The position numbers were made by a program, and so were the translations under genes. A DNA stretch of 25,092 nt, from NCBI GenBank assembly GCA_002299785.1, contig DBNL01000033.1, positions 1-25,092 on the forward strand, read 5' to 3'. The stretch comes from Verrucomicrobia bacterium UBA673 (lineage in GTDB: Bacteria > Verrucomicrobiota > Verrucomicrobiia > Limisphaerales > UBA1096). The first letter of the stretch is position 1; each line of letters starts with the position of its first letter. Positions 8,364 through 16,459 of the stretch are shown here, piece by piece. The notes beneath the pieces were generated by a model. That model did no database searches. It was not told the DNA's origin and saw only the letters and a program-made list of their open reading frames with translations.

Positions 8364-8972
8364 TTACCTGAAGTATTCGGCTAGCTTGGCCAAGGCTTGG
8401 GCGCGGTGGCTGATAGCGTTTTTGACCTCGCGGCCAAGCTCGGCGAAGCTGAGCTCATGGCCGTCCGGAACGAACAGGGGATCGTAGCCGAAGCCGCCTT
8501 GGCCGCCTTCCGCTTGGGCGATTCTGCCACGGCAAATGCCCTCGAAGGTCCTGACTTCCGCCGCTTGGCCAAGCGCGACTAGCGCCAGCACACAATGAAA
8601 TTGCGCACCTCGATTGTCTTCGGGGACGCCGGCTAATTCGCGCAGCAACTTGGCGTTGTTCGCGACGTCGGGTGCGTTGTTGTCGCCTCCGGCGTATCGC
8701 GCGGAGTGGATGCCCGGCGCGCCGTCGAGCGCGTCGACCTCCAGTCCGGAGTCGTCCGCCAACACTAGGTCGGGCCGCGCTTGGAACCCAAGCCAATCGG
8801 CGATCTCCGTGGCCTTTTTAACGGCGTTGGCGGCGAAGGTGTCGCCGTCCTCGACAACCTCCGGAGAGGCTGGGAATTTGGCCAAAGTTTGCACCGTAAA
8901 ATCGTCGCCTAGAATCGCGGCGATTTCTTCGGCCTTGTGAACGTTGCGGCTGGCGATGAGGAGGGTGGGCAT
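8364..8972 (-). CDS. rdgB: XTP/dITP diphosphatase (RdgB/HAM1 family)
   Basis: This is a 202-residue cytoplasmic house-cleaning pyrophosphatase that removes dITP, XTP and related non-canonical purine nucleotides before they enter DNA. The family motifs are in order: N-terminal LIASRNVHKAEEI for nucleotide binding, DDSGLEVDALDGAPGIHSARYAG containing the metal and catalytic Asp residues, GFGYDPLFVP and the closing SHRAQAL. The start at 8972 puts the nucleotide-binding strand at the N-terminus; the upstream in-frame extension overlaps the ABC transporter gene and is not family sequence. It begins four bases after the stop of the ABC exporter gene, so the two are very likely co-transcribed. Its coding sequence contains two exact copies of the iterated palindrome, at 8385 and 8562. 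Confidence 0.94.
   Translation of the reverse strand: MPTLLIASRNVHKAEEIAAILGDDFTVQTLAKFPASPEVVEDGDTFAANAVKKATEIADWLGFQARPDLVLADDSGLEVDALDGAPGIHSARYAGGDNNAPDVANNAKLLRELAGVPEDNRGAQFHCVLALVALGQAAEVRTFEGICRGRIAQAEGGQGGFGYDPLFVPDGHELSFAELGREVKNAISHRAQALAKLAEYFR
8385..8394. repeat. Iterated palindrome CTTGGCCAAG, copy 5
   Basis: An exact core near the 3' end of rdgB, read on the minus strand as Leu-Ala-Lys. Confidence 0.8.
8562..8575. repeat. Full 14-base palindrome CGCTTGGCCAAGCG, copy 6
   Basis: The full 14-base consensus inside rdgB, read on the minus strand as Leu-Gly-Gln-Ala, 177 bases from copy 5 but in a different reading frame. Confidence 0.85.
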
Positions 8973-8976
8973 GCTG

Positions 8977-10806
8977 TCAAGTGGAGGGCTCAAGTTTTTC
9001 GAAGCTCTCTTCGATGAAGGTGGTATTTTGGATGCGGGCCAGCCGCGCATAGAGGCCCTGTTGCCCGACGAGCTCGTCGTGCGTGCCACGCTCAGTGATG
9101 CGGCCGTCTTTCAGCACGAGAATCTGGTCGGCCTTGCGGATGGTGCTGAGCCTGTGCGCGATGACAAACGTCGTGCGACCGACCATCAGCCTTTCAAGCG
9201 CCTGCTGAATGAGCCGCTCGGTGGCGGTGTCGACACTGGCGGTGGCCTCGTCGAGGATGAGGATCGGTGAGGCCTTGAGTAGGGCGCGGGCGATACTGAT
9301 GCGCTGTTTTTCGCCGACGCTGAGTCGCACGCCGCGTTCGCCGACACGTGTGCCGAAGCCCTCGGTGAGTTCGCTGATGAAATCGAAACAGTTGGCGGCT
9401 TGGGCTGCCTCAGCAATTTTTTCGTCGTCGGCGTTGAGGTTGCCGTAGGCGATGTTCTCGCCGATGGTGCCGTTGAAAAGGAATGGTTCCTGGTTGACTA
9501 CAGAGATATTTTTGCGAAGTGACTCGAGCGAGGTGGAGTCAATGTCCTGCCCGTCGATGGTGATCGCGCCGCCTGTTGCCTCGTAAAATGCTGGAAGCAG
9601 ATTGACGAGTGTGGATTTACCCGCACCAGTGGGGCCGACAAGAGCGGTCATCTGCCCCGGTTTGGCTATGAGCGAAATGTCGTGCAACGCCGGTTTGTCC
9701 TCAGTGTACTCGAAGTGAATTTCGCGAAACTCGACTTCGCCACGCACCGGTTCAGGAAGTGGCTGGCTCGATTTGGCGTCTTTGCGCTCCTCCGTGGCGT
9801 CGAGAATATCGAATACCCGTTCGCCTCCGGCCCGGGCGGCCTGGAGCATTTGGTTTAAGCCGTGCAGCTTACCGATCGGTTCGTAAAACAGTGCGAGATA
9901 AAAAAGGAAAGCGACCAGTTCGCCGACGGACATTGCGGTGTTCATCACCTGATTGCCTCCAATCCAGAGTACCAGGCCTGTGCCGCTCGCCGTGATAAAA
10001 CTCATCGCCGGGTTGTAGAATGCCCAAGCTCGCATGATGGTGAGCGTGCCTTGTCGCATTGCCTCGGCCCGGTCGGTGAAGCGGTCATCTTCATGTCGCT
10101 CGCGGCCGAAAGCCTTGATCTCACGAACGCCCTGCAGGTTGTCCATCAACAGTGAATTCATGGCGCTCGAGGCCTGCCGTTGCTTTCGGTAGCGAGAGTG
10201 CGCGGTAAGTGTGTAGCACATCGCACCGATAGCAAGCAGCGGGATTGGAATCATCGCGATGCCAGCAAGAAGCGGGTTGGTGGCAAACAAAATTGCCAAC
10301 ACGCCAAAGATGCTGACGATGGCGACGGTACCCTGCTCGGTGCCGTCGATGAGCAGTCGTTCGACGGCGTTGACGTCCTCGATCACTCGTGTCATCAGGT
10401 CTCCCGAGGCGCGCTTGTCATAGTAGCTTACTGGCAACCGCTGCAGCCGGCCGTACACGTCGCGCCGCATGTCGTATACCACGTTTTGCTCGAAGTGATT
10501 GTTCACCTGGATGCGGACGCTGTTAAAAAAATCTCGAAGAAAAAAGGCCCCCAGAAGCAGCAAAATCACCGGCGTCAGCTTGTCCGTTTGACCGCCCCCA
10601 ATGACGTCATCGATGATGATTTGAGTGAGCCGGGGAAAGGCAAAGGCGCAGAGCAGCGACAGGACGGCACAGCCGATCGTGGCCATCGCGAGCCACTTGT
10701 ACGGCCAAAGATAGACGCTCACGCGCCGGATGATCTCCGTGGTGGAGCGTTTTTTTGAGGTGAACGTTGGGTCGTTCTCGGTGAGTTGTCTGTGCCCGTG
10801 GGACAT
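8977..10806 (-). CDS. MsbA-like ABC exporter, fused permease and ATPase
   Basis: This is a 609-residue half transporter. The N-terminal half carries six predicted membrane helices of the type-1 ABC exporter fold, with the ERHEDDRF-type coupling-helix region between them. The C-terminal nucleotide-binding domain has Walker A (GPTGAGKST, about residues 391-399), a Q-loop (VVNQEPFLF), a signature LSVGEKQRISIARALL, Walker B (ILILDEATASVD) and an H-loop (FVIAHRLSTI). The signature has SVGE in place of SGGQ, a common variant. It would form a homodimer exporting lipid, lipid A-like or other hydrophobic substrates, as for MsbA, but the substrate is not readable. I chose ATG at 10806 over a TTG 18 bases upstream; neither has a ribosome binding site. 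It is divergent from the MocA gene and upstream of rdgB. Confidence 0.9.
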   Translation of the reverse strand: MSHGHRQLTENDPTFTSKKRSTTEIIRRVSVYLWPYKWLAMATIGCAVLSLLCAFAFPRLTQIIIDDVIGGGQTDKLTPVILLLLGAFFLRDFFNSVRIQVNNHFEQNVVYDMRRDVYGRLQRLPVSYYDKRASGDLMTRVIEDVNAVERLLIDGTEQGTVAIVSIFGVLAILFATNPLLAGIAMIPIPLLAIGAMCYTLTAHSRYRKQRQASSAMNSLLMDNLQGVREIKAFGRERHEDDRFTDRAEAMRQGTLTIMRAWAFYNPAMSFITASGTGLVLWIGGNQVMNTAMSVGELVAFLFYLALFYEPIGKLHGLNQMLQAARAGGERVFDILDATEERKDAKSSQPLPEPVRGEVEFREIHFEYTEDKPALHDISLIAKPGQMTALVGPTGAGKSTLVNLLPAFYEATGGAITIDGQDIDSTSLESLRKNISVVNQEPFLFNGTIGENIAYGNLNADDEKIAEAAQAANCFDFISELTEGFGTRVGERGVRLSVGEKQRISIARALLKASPILILDEATASVDTATERLIQQALERLMVGRTTFVIAHRLSTIRKADQILVLKDGRITERGTHDELVGQQGLYARLARIQNTTFIEESFEKLEPST

Positions 10807-10912
10807 GAGTCGTGCGATTGGCAAGCCAAAAGCGGAAAGGGTTCATGCTGCCTGAAGCGGGAAGTTTCAAGTTTGAGTTTGTTGCCAGGCACATTTTTTT
10901 GTTTTCAGAGCA

Positions 10913-11992
10913 GTGGAAATCCCATCCAATCGCCGTGTGCAACGCAGACTATTCCTCCAAGCCTCCGCCGGCGCAGCGTTGGCGATGCCGTTCATTGCCA
11001 AGGGGGCCAAGCCAAGGATCAGGATTGGCCAACTCGGCAGCGGCCACTCGCACGCTGCGGGCAAGCTGGCAGCGATCCGCAAGCTCTCCGGTGACTTTGA
11101 GTTGGTCGGGGTGGCACAGCCGCGAGAGGCGGTCGAGTCGACGATTCCCGGCAGTGGCGCCTATCGTGGTGTGAAGCAAATGTCTGAGGAGGAGTTGCTG
11201 GCAATGCCCGGCTTGCAGGCGGTGGCCATTGAGACCGAGGTGCCGTACCTGGTCGCGGCAGCCAGGCGCGCGGTCGGTGCCGGCCTGCATATACACCATG
11301 ACAAGCCGGGGGGCATCACGCTGGGCGACTTTCGCGAGTTGCTCCGTTTGGCCAAGCGCAAGGGTGTCACAGTGCAGATGGGCTACATGCTGCGCTACAA
11401 TCCGGCATTTCAATTCATGTACCGGGCGGTGCGCGAAGGTTGGCTTGGGGAAATCATGGAGATTGACGGGATGATGGGCAAGATGGCCTCGGCGTTGCTG
11501 CGCCGCGAGTTGGGCCGATACCAAGGTGGCGGTATGTTCGAGTTGGCCTGCCACATGGTGGACTCGGTCGTGCATGTGATGGGCAAGCCGACCAAGGTGC
11601 ACGCGTTTGCGCGTCGCACGCAGGGTGACGGTGTGGCGGACAATCAACTGGCAGTGCTTGAGTACGAAAACGCCACTGCGACGATTCGCTGCAACCATCG
11701 CGACCCGCATGGGTTTCCCAGGCGCAGGTTTCAGATCGCCGGCGATAGGGGGGCAATTGAGATTCGCCCGATCGAGCCAGGCAAGCTCACGCTTAGCCTG
11801 ACTGAAGCCCAAGGCGATTTTGGCAGGGGGACGCATGAGGTGAAGTTGCCGCGAAGCAACGGCCGCTACGACGGCGAGTTTGCTGACTTGGCCAGGGTGA
11901 TTCGCGGCGAGGCTAAGCTGGCCTGGTCTTACGAGCACGATTTGGCCGTGCAAGAAACATTGCTTCGTGCCTCTGGAATGGAAGTGAAGTGA
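10913..11992 (+). CDS. Exported Gfo/Idh/MocA-family oxidoreductase
   Basis: This is a 359-residue NAD(P)-dependent oxidoreductase-type protein with a GTG start. The N-terminus is a Tat-like leader (RRLFLQASAGAALAMPF) ending near residue 31. The Rossmann glycine motif is GQLGSGHSH, the catalytic-lysine segment is DKPGG (in place of the usual EKP) and the substrate domain has GGGMFELACHMVD with the expected His. Such proteins usually act on sugars, inositols or related polyols. Its TGA stop overlaps the GTG start of the next gene by four bases (GTGA), so the two are translationally coupled. A membrane or periplasmic oxidation pathway shared with the heme protein downstream is a reasonable inference. 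It is unclear how an exported enzyme would obtain NAD(P); tight cofactor binding before export is the usual explanation for Tat-exported relatives. Confidence 0.88.
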   Translation: MEIPSNRRVQRRLFLQASAGAALAMPFIAKGAKPRIRIGQLGSGHSHAAGKLAAIRKLSGDFELVGVAQPREAVESTIPGSGAYRGVKQMSEEELLAMPGLQAVAIETEVPYLVAAARRAVGAGLHIHHDKPGGITLGDFRELLRLAKRKGVTVQMGYMLRYNPAFQFMYRAVREGWLGEIMEIDGMMGKMASALLRRELGRYQGGGMFELACHMVDSVVHVMGKPTKVHAFARRTQGDGVADNQLAVLEYENATATIRCNHRDPHGFPRRRFQIAGDRGAIEIRPIEPGKLTLSLTEAQGDFGRGTHEVKLPRSNGRYDGEFADLARVIRGEAKLAWSYEHDLAVQETLLRASGMEVK

Positions 11993-14493
11993 GGTCGCTC
12001 TTTGTCATTGTTCCCGCTCTGTTGCTGGTGTTGGCTGCAGGGTGTCGATCTCGGCCAAGCGGTGTGGACTACAATCAGTGGAAGGAGGCGATCGAGACAC
12101 GTCGGGCGACCGCCGCGAGGCATGTCACGGTAATCCCTGGCTTCAAGGTGGATTTGCTTCGTACGGCGACGAAGGCTGAGGGGTCGTGGGTCAGCCTGGA
12201 GTTTGACGGCCAGGGCCGGTTGCTGATCGGCCGTGAGGGGCCGGGCATACTGCGGTTGACACTACCCAGGCGGCGGCTTGGTCGCACTCATGTCGAGGTC
12301 GTCAATAACGAGTTGAACGAGTGCCGCGGGCTTCTCTGGGCGCACGGCAGCCTGTACGCCAACGCCAACAACTCAAAGGGCCTTTACCGGCTTCGCGACA
12401 CAACCGGCGACGATCAGTTCGACGATGTGACGCTCCTGCGCAAAACCGGCGGCGGAGTCGGGCACGGCCGCAATTCCATTGCTCTCGGCCCGGACGGTTT
12501 CATCTACCTCGCGCACGGCAACGACGTCTTGTTGCCGGAGGGATTTAATCCGACTCCGGCATCCACCTATCGTAACTATAGTCGCGACCAGTTGCTGCCT
12601 TGCGAATGGAACCGCGTGATGTTCAACAGTGGCGTCGAGCCTCCGGCGGGGCATGTCATCCGCACGGACCAGGACGGCGAACGCTGGGACATGATCGCCG
12701 GCGGCTTCCGCAATCCCTACGGCTTGGCCTTTAATCCGGACGGCGAGTTGTTCGTTTACGACGCTGACATGGAGTGGGACGAGGGCTCTCCGTGGTACCG
12801 GCCGACGCGCGTCAATCATGTTGTCTCAGGCGGCGACTACGGCTGGCGTCAGGGTACCGACAAATGGTCGGCTTACTTTCCCGACAGCCTGCCTGGCAAT
12901 ACCGACATCGGCCTCGGCTCGCCGACGGCGATGTCGTTTGGCACCGACAGCAACTTCCCTGATCCGTACCGCCGCGCCCTGTTTATTCTAGACTGGGCTT
13001 ACGGCAAAATAATTGCTGTTCACCTCATGCCGGAGGGGGCGAGCTACCGCGGCCAAGCGGAGGAGTTTGTCACCGGCCGGCCGCTCAATGTCACCGGGGT
13101 GGACTTCGGGCCGGATGGATCGATGTATTTCGTGACCGGCGGGCGCCGCACCCGGTCCGGGCTGTACCGGGTGCGTTACGTCGGCGGCGAGTCACATCCG
13201 TCGCTTGGTCAAGCTGCAGTAGGCGAGGCCAAGCGTGCGCGCGAGTTGCGGCGGCGACTCGAGCAGTTTCAAAGCCGTCGCTCGATCGAGGGCGTTGGCC
13301 TGGCGTGGGAACACCTCGGCAACGACGACCCGTGGATTCGCCACGCCGCCCGGGTGGCGCTCGAGAACCAGGCTCTTGAGCAGTGGAAACTCCCGGCACT
13401 TACCGAGTCAAACACGAAGAAGGCACTTTCGGCTCTGATGGCCTTGGCGCGTTCGAGTGACCTCAAGGTTCAGTCGCAAATCTTCGACCGGTTGAACGAC
13501 CTGCCGTGGGAGGTTCTGCCGGTGCAGTGGCAGTTGGTGGCGTTACGGACGTATCAACTGGCCTTCACGAGAATGGGCGACGGGCGCTCGGGCGATCTCA
13601 ATCCGATCATCAAAAAAATCGTCACTGCCTCGGAGAGATCGGCGGAAGTGAGGATGGAGGTTTCGCGGCTGCTTATTTACCTGAAGGCACCCGGTATCAT
13701 CCCAGGACTGCTCAACTACGTCGTCGGTGCCGCGTCGCCGGAGGAGCGATTGTTTTATTTGTTTCACATGCGTCACATCGGTGATGGCTGGACGCCGGCG
13801 CATCGCCGTGCCTACTTCGCTTGGCTAAAAAATATGATCGAGATTCGAGGCGATCCACATTACCAAAAGTACCTAAGATACATCGCCGCCGACGCGCTGG
13901 CCAAGGTGCCGCCGGGTGAGCGCGAGCCGTTTGCGGCTCTGTTCGAGCCGGAGGCGAAACCGCTCGAGCCCGAGCAGGAGCGCCTGGCCAAGCGCAAGGT
14001 TGTGCACCAATGGTCGATGACGGACTTCGCCGATCCCGGGGCTGGCTTGGCCAAGCGAGATTTAGCCAACGGCCGGCGGGTGCTCAAGACGGCGGCCTGC
14101 CTGGCGTGTCACCGGTTTGGCCGCGAGGGATTGTTTGTTGGGCCGGACTTGACGTCGATCGGGGCGCGGTTCGATGCCGGAGCGATGCTGGAATCGATCC
14201 TCGAGCCGTCGAGGGTGATCGATGACAAATACCGCAACATGGCCATCACCACCAAGCAGGGCGAGTTAATCTTGGGGCGGTTGATTGCCGAGAGGGACAA
14301 GTCGCTGCTAATCGCGCCCAACCCGTATCAACCGACGCTCACCCGATTAATCCAGCGGAGCGACATCGCTACCAGAAACGATTCTACCTTCTCTCCGATG
14401 CCGGTTGGCCTGCTCAACAGTTTCAGTAGGGAGGATATTCTGGATTTGCTGGCTGTATTGAAAAAGGGCGAACCGCCGGTGCGTGGGGAATAA
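11989..14493 (+). CDS. PVC-type membrane-bound dehydrogenase lipoprotein with HEAT-like region and C-terminal cytochrome c
   Basis: This is an 834-residue protein with a GTG start. A lipobox (VLAAGC) gives a lipid-anchored N-terminus at Cys19. Residues about 40-400 form a sugar-dehydrogenase-like beta-propeller (patterns such as SIALGPDGFIYLAHGND and GLAFNPDGELFVYDADMEWDEG) matching the TIGR02604 membrane-bound dehydrogenase domain. Residues about 410-640 are helical and HEAT-like. The C-terminus matches the PVC heme-binding domain (TIGR02603), with one CxxCH at Cys704-Cys707-His708 and a possible distal Met in the NDSTFSPMPVGLL segment. Electrons from an oxidised sugar or alcohol would pass to this heme. 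It is translationally coupled to the upstream exported MocA oxidoreductase. This architecture is strongly characteristic of Planctomycetes and Verrucomicrobia and is one reason for the taxonomic call. Confidence 0.9.
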   Translation: MRSLFVIVPALLLVLAAGCRSRPSGVDYNQWKEAIETRRATAARHVTVIPGFKVDLLRTATKAEGSWVSLEFDGQGRLLIGREGPGILRLTLPRRRLGRTHVEVVNNELNECRGLLWAHGSLYANANNSKGLYRLRDTTGDDQFDDVTLLRKTGGGVGHGRNSIALGPDGFIYLAHGNDVLLPEGFNPTPASTYRNYSRDQLLPCEWNRVMFNSGVEPPAGHVIRTDQDGERWDMIAGGFRNPYGLAFNPDGELFVYDADMEWDEGSPWYRPTRVNHVVSGGDYGWRQGTDKWSAYFPDSLPGNTDIGLGSPTAMSFGTDSNFPDPYRRALFILDWAYGKIIAVHLMPEGASYRGQAEEFVTGRPLNVTGVDFGPDGSMYFVTGGRRTRSGLYRVRYVGGESHPSLGQAAVGEAKRARELRRRLEQFQSRRSIEGVGLAWEHLGNDDPWIRHAARVALENQALEQWKLPALTESNTKKALSALMALARSSDLKVQSQIFDRLNDLPWEVLPVQWQLVALRTYQLAFTRMGDGRSGDLNPIIKKIVTASERSAEVRMEVSRLLIYLKAPGIIPGLLNYVVGAASPEERLFYLFHMRHIGDGWTPAHRRAYFAWLKNMIEIRGDPHYQKYLRYIAADALAKVPPGEREPFAALFEPEAKPLEPEQERLAKRKVVHQWSMTDFADPGAGLAKRDLANGRRVLKTAACLACHRFGREGLFVGPDLTSIGARFDAGAMLESILEPSRVIDDKYRNMAITTKQGELILGRLIAERDKSLLIAPNPYQPTLTRLIQRSDIATRNDSTFSPMPVGLLNSFSREDILDLLAVLKKGEPPVRGE
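14045..14056. repeat. Iterated palindrome GCTTGGCCAAGC, copy 7
   Basis: A 12-base perfect palindrome in the heme dehydrogenase gene, read as Leu-Ala-Lys, 42 bases before the CxxCH codons. Confidence 0.8.
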
Positions 14494-14594
14494 ACAGGAA
14501 GCTAGGCGACTGCCATTTAGTTTTCTTTAGCAATTATTTTTTTTGCCTGAGTCTGATTGATAAATCGGTCGTTTTTGTTACCTTGCGTCGAGTG

Positions 14595-15089
14595 ATGTTA
14601 CGATTGCCGCTTGGCTATGGAGGCCGCCTGTTGTTCGTCTCCGCCCTGTTGGTTTGCGCGACGTTGGTGGCGGGTTGCGGCACGATAGCCCGGAAAACGG
14701 CCAGCGGTGTGACGTCGCTGGCCACCGGCACGGTCAAGGTCGCGGGCAAAGCCACTGGCAAGATCGCTGTGGCCACGATCAAGGCCAGCGGCGAGGTGGC
14801 AGTTTCGGTGGGAAAGGCGTCCGGCCAGGCGCTGCTCGACTTGGCAAAGGCCGGCGCGGTGACGTTTGTCGATACCGCCACCGGCGTGGTTTCCTCCATT
14901 TCGTTTGTCGATGGCATGAGCTTGAATGTCGCGTTGGCGAAGGCAAAGCTTGATCCTCGCCTCAAGATGTTTGAAATCATACGCCCGTCGCAGGTGCTAA
15001 AGATTGGCTGGCAGCAGTTGGCCAAGCTGGGCGGCTCGAAGCTCAGGTCGGGTGACGTCATTCGTATGATCCAGTTGGCGACCAGATAA
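14595..15089 (+). CDS. Lipoprotein with 10-11-residue repeats and an SLBB-like tail
   Basis: This is a 164-residue predicted lipoprotein: a basic and hydrophobic leader with lipobox TLVAGC at Cys28. Residues 39-97 consist of six imperfect 10-11-residue units, each closing in Gly and often in KASG, KATG or TATG; for example TVKVAGKATG, KIAVATIKASG and EVAVSVGKASG. The C-terminal 60 residues end in LRSGDVIRM, similar to the end of SLBB/polysaccharide-export soluble domains (LRPGDVIRV), but I cannot confirm that fold. I chose ATG at 14595; TTG at 14583 and GTG at 14592 are in-frame alternatives. It ends three bases before hflX, suggesting co-transcription. The preceding 100 bases (14494-14594) are AT-rich with no convincing promoter or terminator. 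Confidence 0.72.
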   Translation: MLRLPLGYGGRLLFVSALLVCATLVAGCGTIARKTASGVTSLATGTVKVAGKATGKIAVATIKASGEVAVSVGKASGQALLDLAKAGAVTFVDTATGVVSSISFVDGMSLNVALAKAKLDPRLKMFEIIRPSQVLKIGWQQLAKLGGSKLRSGDVIRMIQLATR

Positions 15090-15092
15090 ATT

Positions 15093-16388
15093 GTGAAGGG
15101 TCTGGTCGAAATCATCAATCGCGAGACCGAGCGGGTCTTCATCGTCGGCGTGCAACTCAAGGGTCAGGATACTTGGTGCATCGACGAGTCGCTCGACGAA
15201 TTGGAAGAACTGGTCGGTACTGCGGGTGGGAAGGTCGCCGGGCGCGGCACCCAGCGGCTCGACAGGGTCAACGCCGCCTCGTTCATCGGCCCCGGCAAGG
15301 CGCGCGAGTTCGCGGAGCAGTGTAAAGAGGCCGAGGTAGATACGGTGGTGTTCGACGAGGAACTCAGCCCGGCCCAGGGCCGCAACCTTGAAAAGATTTT
15401 TGAGTGCAAAATCCTCGATCGGACCGCGCTGATTCTCGACATCTTCTCTCGTCGCGCTCGCACGCGCGAGGGCAAGCTGCAGGTGGAGCTGGCGCAACTA
15501 AACCATCTACTGCCGAGGTTGACGCGGTTCTGGACTCACTTGTCGCGGCAGAAGGGAGGTATCGGCATGCGCGGCGGCGAGGGCGAAAGCCAGCTCGAAG
15601 TCGATCGCCGGAAGGTTCGCGAGCGTATCGACAAGATCCAGCGTGACCTCGAGTTGGTCATGCGCCATCGCAGCGTCCAGCGCACCGGCCGCAAGCGTAA
15701 TCAGTGGCCGCTTGGTTCGCTGGTCGGTTACACGAACGCTGGTAAGTCCACGCTGTTCAACGCCATCACCGGCGCTTCGGCGCTCGCTGAGGACAAGTTG
15801 TTCGCGACGCTCGACCCGACGACGCGGCGGTTGTGCCTGCCGACGAATCAAAATGTGCTGCTTTCCGACACGGTGGGCTTCATCCGCAAGCTGCCGCACG
15901 ACTTGGTCGTAGCATTCAAGGCAACGCTCGAGGAAGTGATTGAGGCTGACTTGCTGCTGCACGTCGTTGATATCAGTTCGCCCCAGGTGGAGGAACAAAT
16001 AGAGGCGGTGAATATCGTGCTCGACGAGTTGGGCGTGGCCGAAAAGCCGACGCTGATGGTGTTCAACAAGATCGACCGCGTCACCACCCCCGGCTTGGCC
16101 AAGCGTTTTACGGATCTGCATCCGAACTCCATCGCTGTCTCGGCTAGGACAGGCGAAGGATTCGAGGCGTTCATGGCAGAACTGGGCAAGCAACTTCGGC
16201 CGGTGCGCGAGATGCTGGTGTTGAGCATTCCGCATACGCAGTCGGAAGTGATCGCCCAACTGCACGAGGTGGGGCAGGTGCTGGAGCGGGATTACGATGC
16301 AGCTGAGGCTGTGTTCAAGGCGCTCATCCCGCCAGGCCACCGGGCCACATTCGAGCCGTTCATCATCCGCGAGGACAACCTGGCCTAG
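15093..16388 (+). CDS. hflX: GTPase HflX
   Basis: This is a 431-residue ribosome-associated GTPase of the HflX family, which splits stalled or stress-damaged 70S ribosomes. The N-terminal HflX subdomain includes FIGPGKAREF and VVFDEELSPAQGRNLE and the GIGMRGGEGESQLEVDRR linker that is a family hallmark. The G domain follows: G1 GYTNAGKS at 212-219, G3 DTVGFI beginning at 259 and G4 NKID at 325-328. The GTG start at 15093 lies three bases after the stop of the upstream lipoprotein gene. Length and motif order are normal. It is convergent with the MoeB-like gene, with 71 bases between them. Confidence 0.95.
   Translation: MKGLVEIINRETERVFIVGVQLKGQDTWCIDESLDELEELVGTAGGKVAGRGTQRLDRVNAASFIGPGKAREFAEQCKEAEVDTVVFDEELSPAQGRNLEKIFECKILDRTALILDIFSRRARTREGKLQVELAQLNHLLPRLTRFWTHLSRQKGGIGMRGGEGESQLEVDRRKVRERIDKIQRDLELVMRHRSVQRTGRKRNQWPLGSLVGYTNAGKSTLFNAITGASALAEDKLFATLDPTTRRLCLPTNQNVLLSDTVGFIRKLPHDLVVAFKATLEEVIEADLLLHVVDISSPQVEEQIEAVNIVLDELGVAEKPTLMVFNKIDRVTTPGLAKRFTDLHPNSIAVSARTGEGFEAFMAELGKQLRPVREMLVLSIPHTQSEVIAQLHEVGQVLERDYDAAEAVFKALIPPGHRATFEPFIIREDNLA
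16093..16104. repeat. Iterated palindrome GCTTGGCCAAGC, copy 8
   Basis: A 12-base perfect palindrome in hflX just after the G4 motif, read as Leu-Ala-Lys. Confidence 0.8.
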
Positions 16389-16459
16389 CTCTCTCATCCA
16401 TCATGAAATGAAGATGGAAGGACTGGGTGAACAGGATTGGTAGACTGAGCCCTAGAACC

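Noticed and set aside
9315..9326. LSVGE instead of LSGGQ in the ABC exporter as a sign of inactivity
   Set aside because: This signature variant is common in active type-1 exporters, and all other ATPase motifs are intact.
10949..11953. Long open frame (334 codons) on the minus strand
   Set aside because: It lies fully antisense to the MocA gene, has no recognisable motif and has the composition expected of a shadow frame in GC-rich coding DNA.
14557..14584. TTGATA-16-TACCTT as a promoter for the lipoprotein gene
   Set aside because: The -10 matches only three of six bases and would put the transcript start almost on the start codon.
15507..16397. Open frame of 296 codons on the minus strand
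   Set aside because: It is antisense to hflX, whose motifs are complete; the product is low-complexity and His/Arg/Leu-rich.
16397..16418. Hairpin TCCATC-N10-GATGGA between hflX and the MoeB-like gene as a terminator
   Set aside because: The stem is only 6 pairs with a 10-base loop and no T-run on either strand, so it is not supportable as a terminator.
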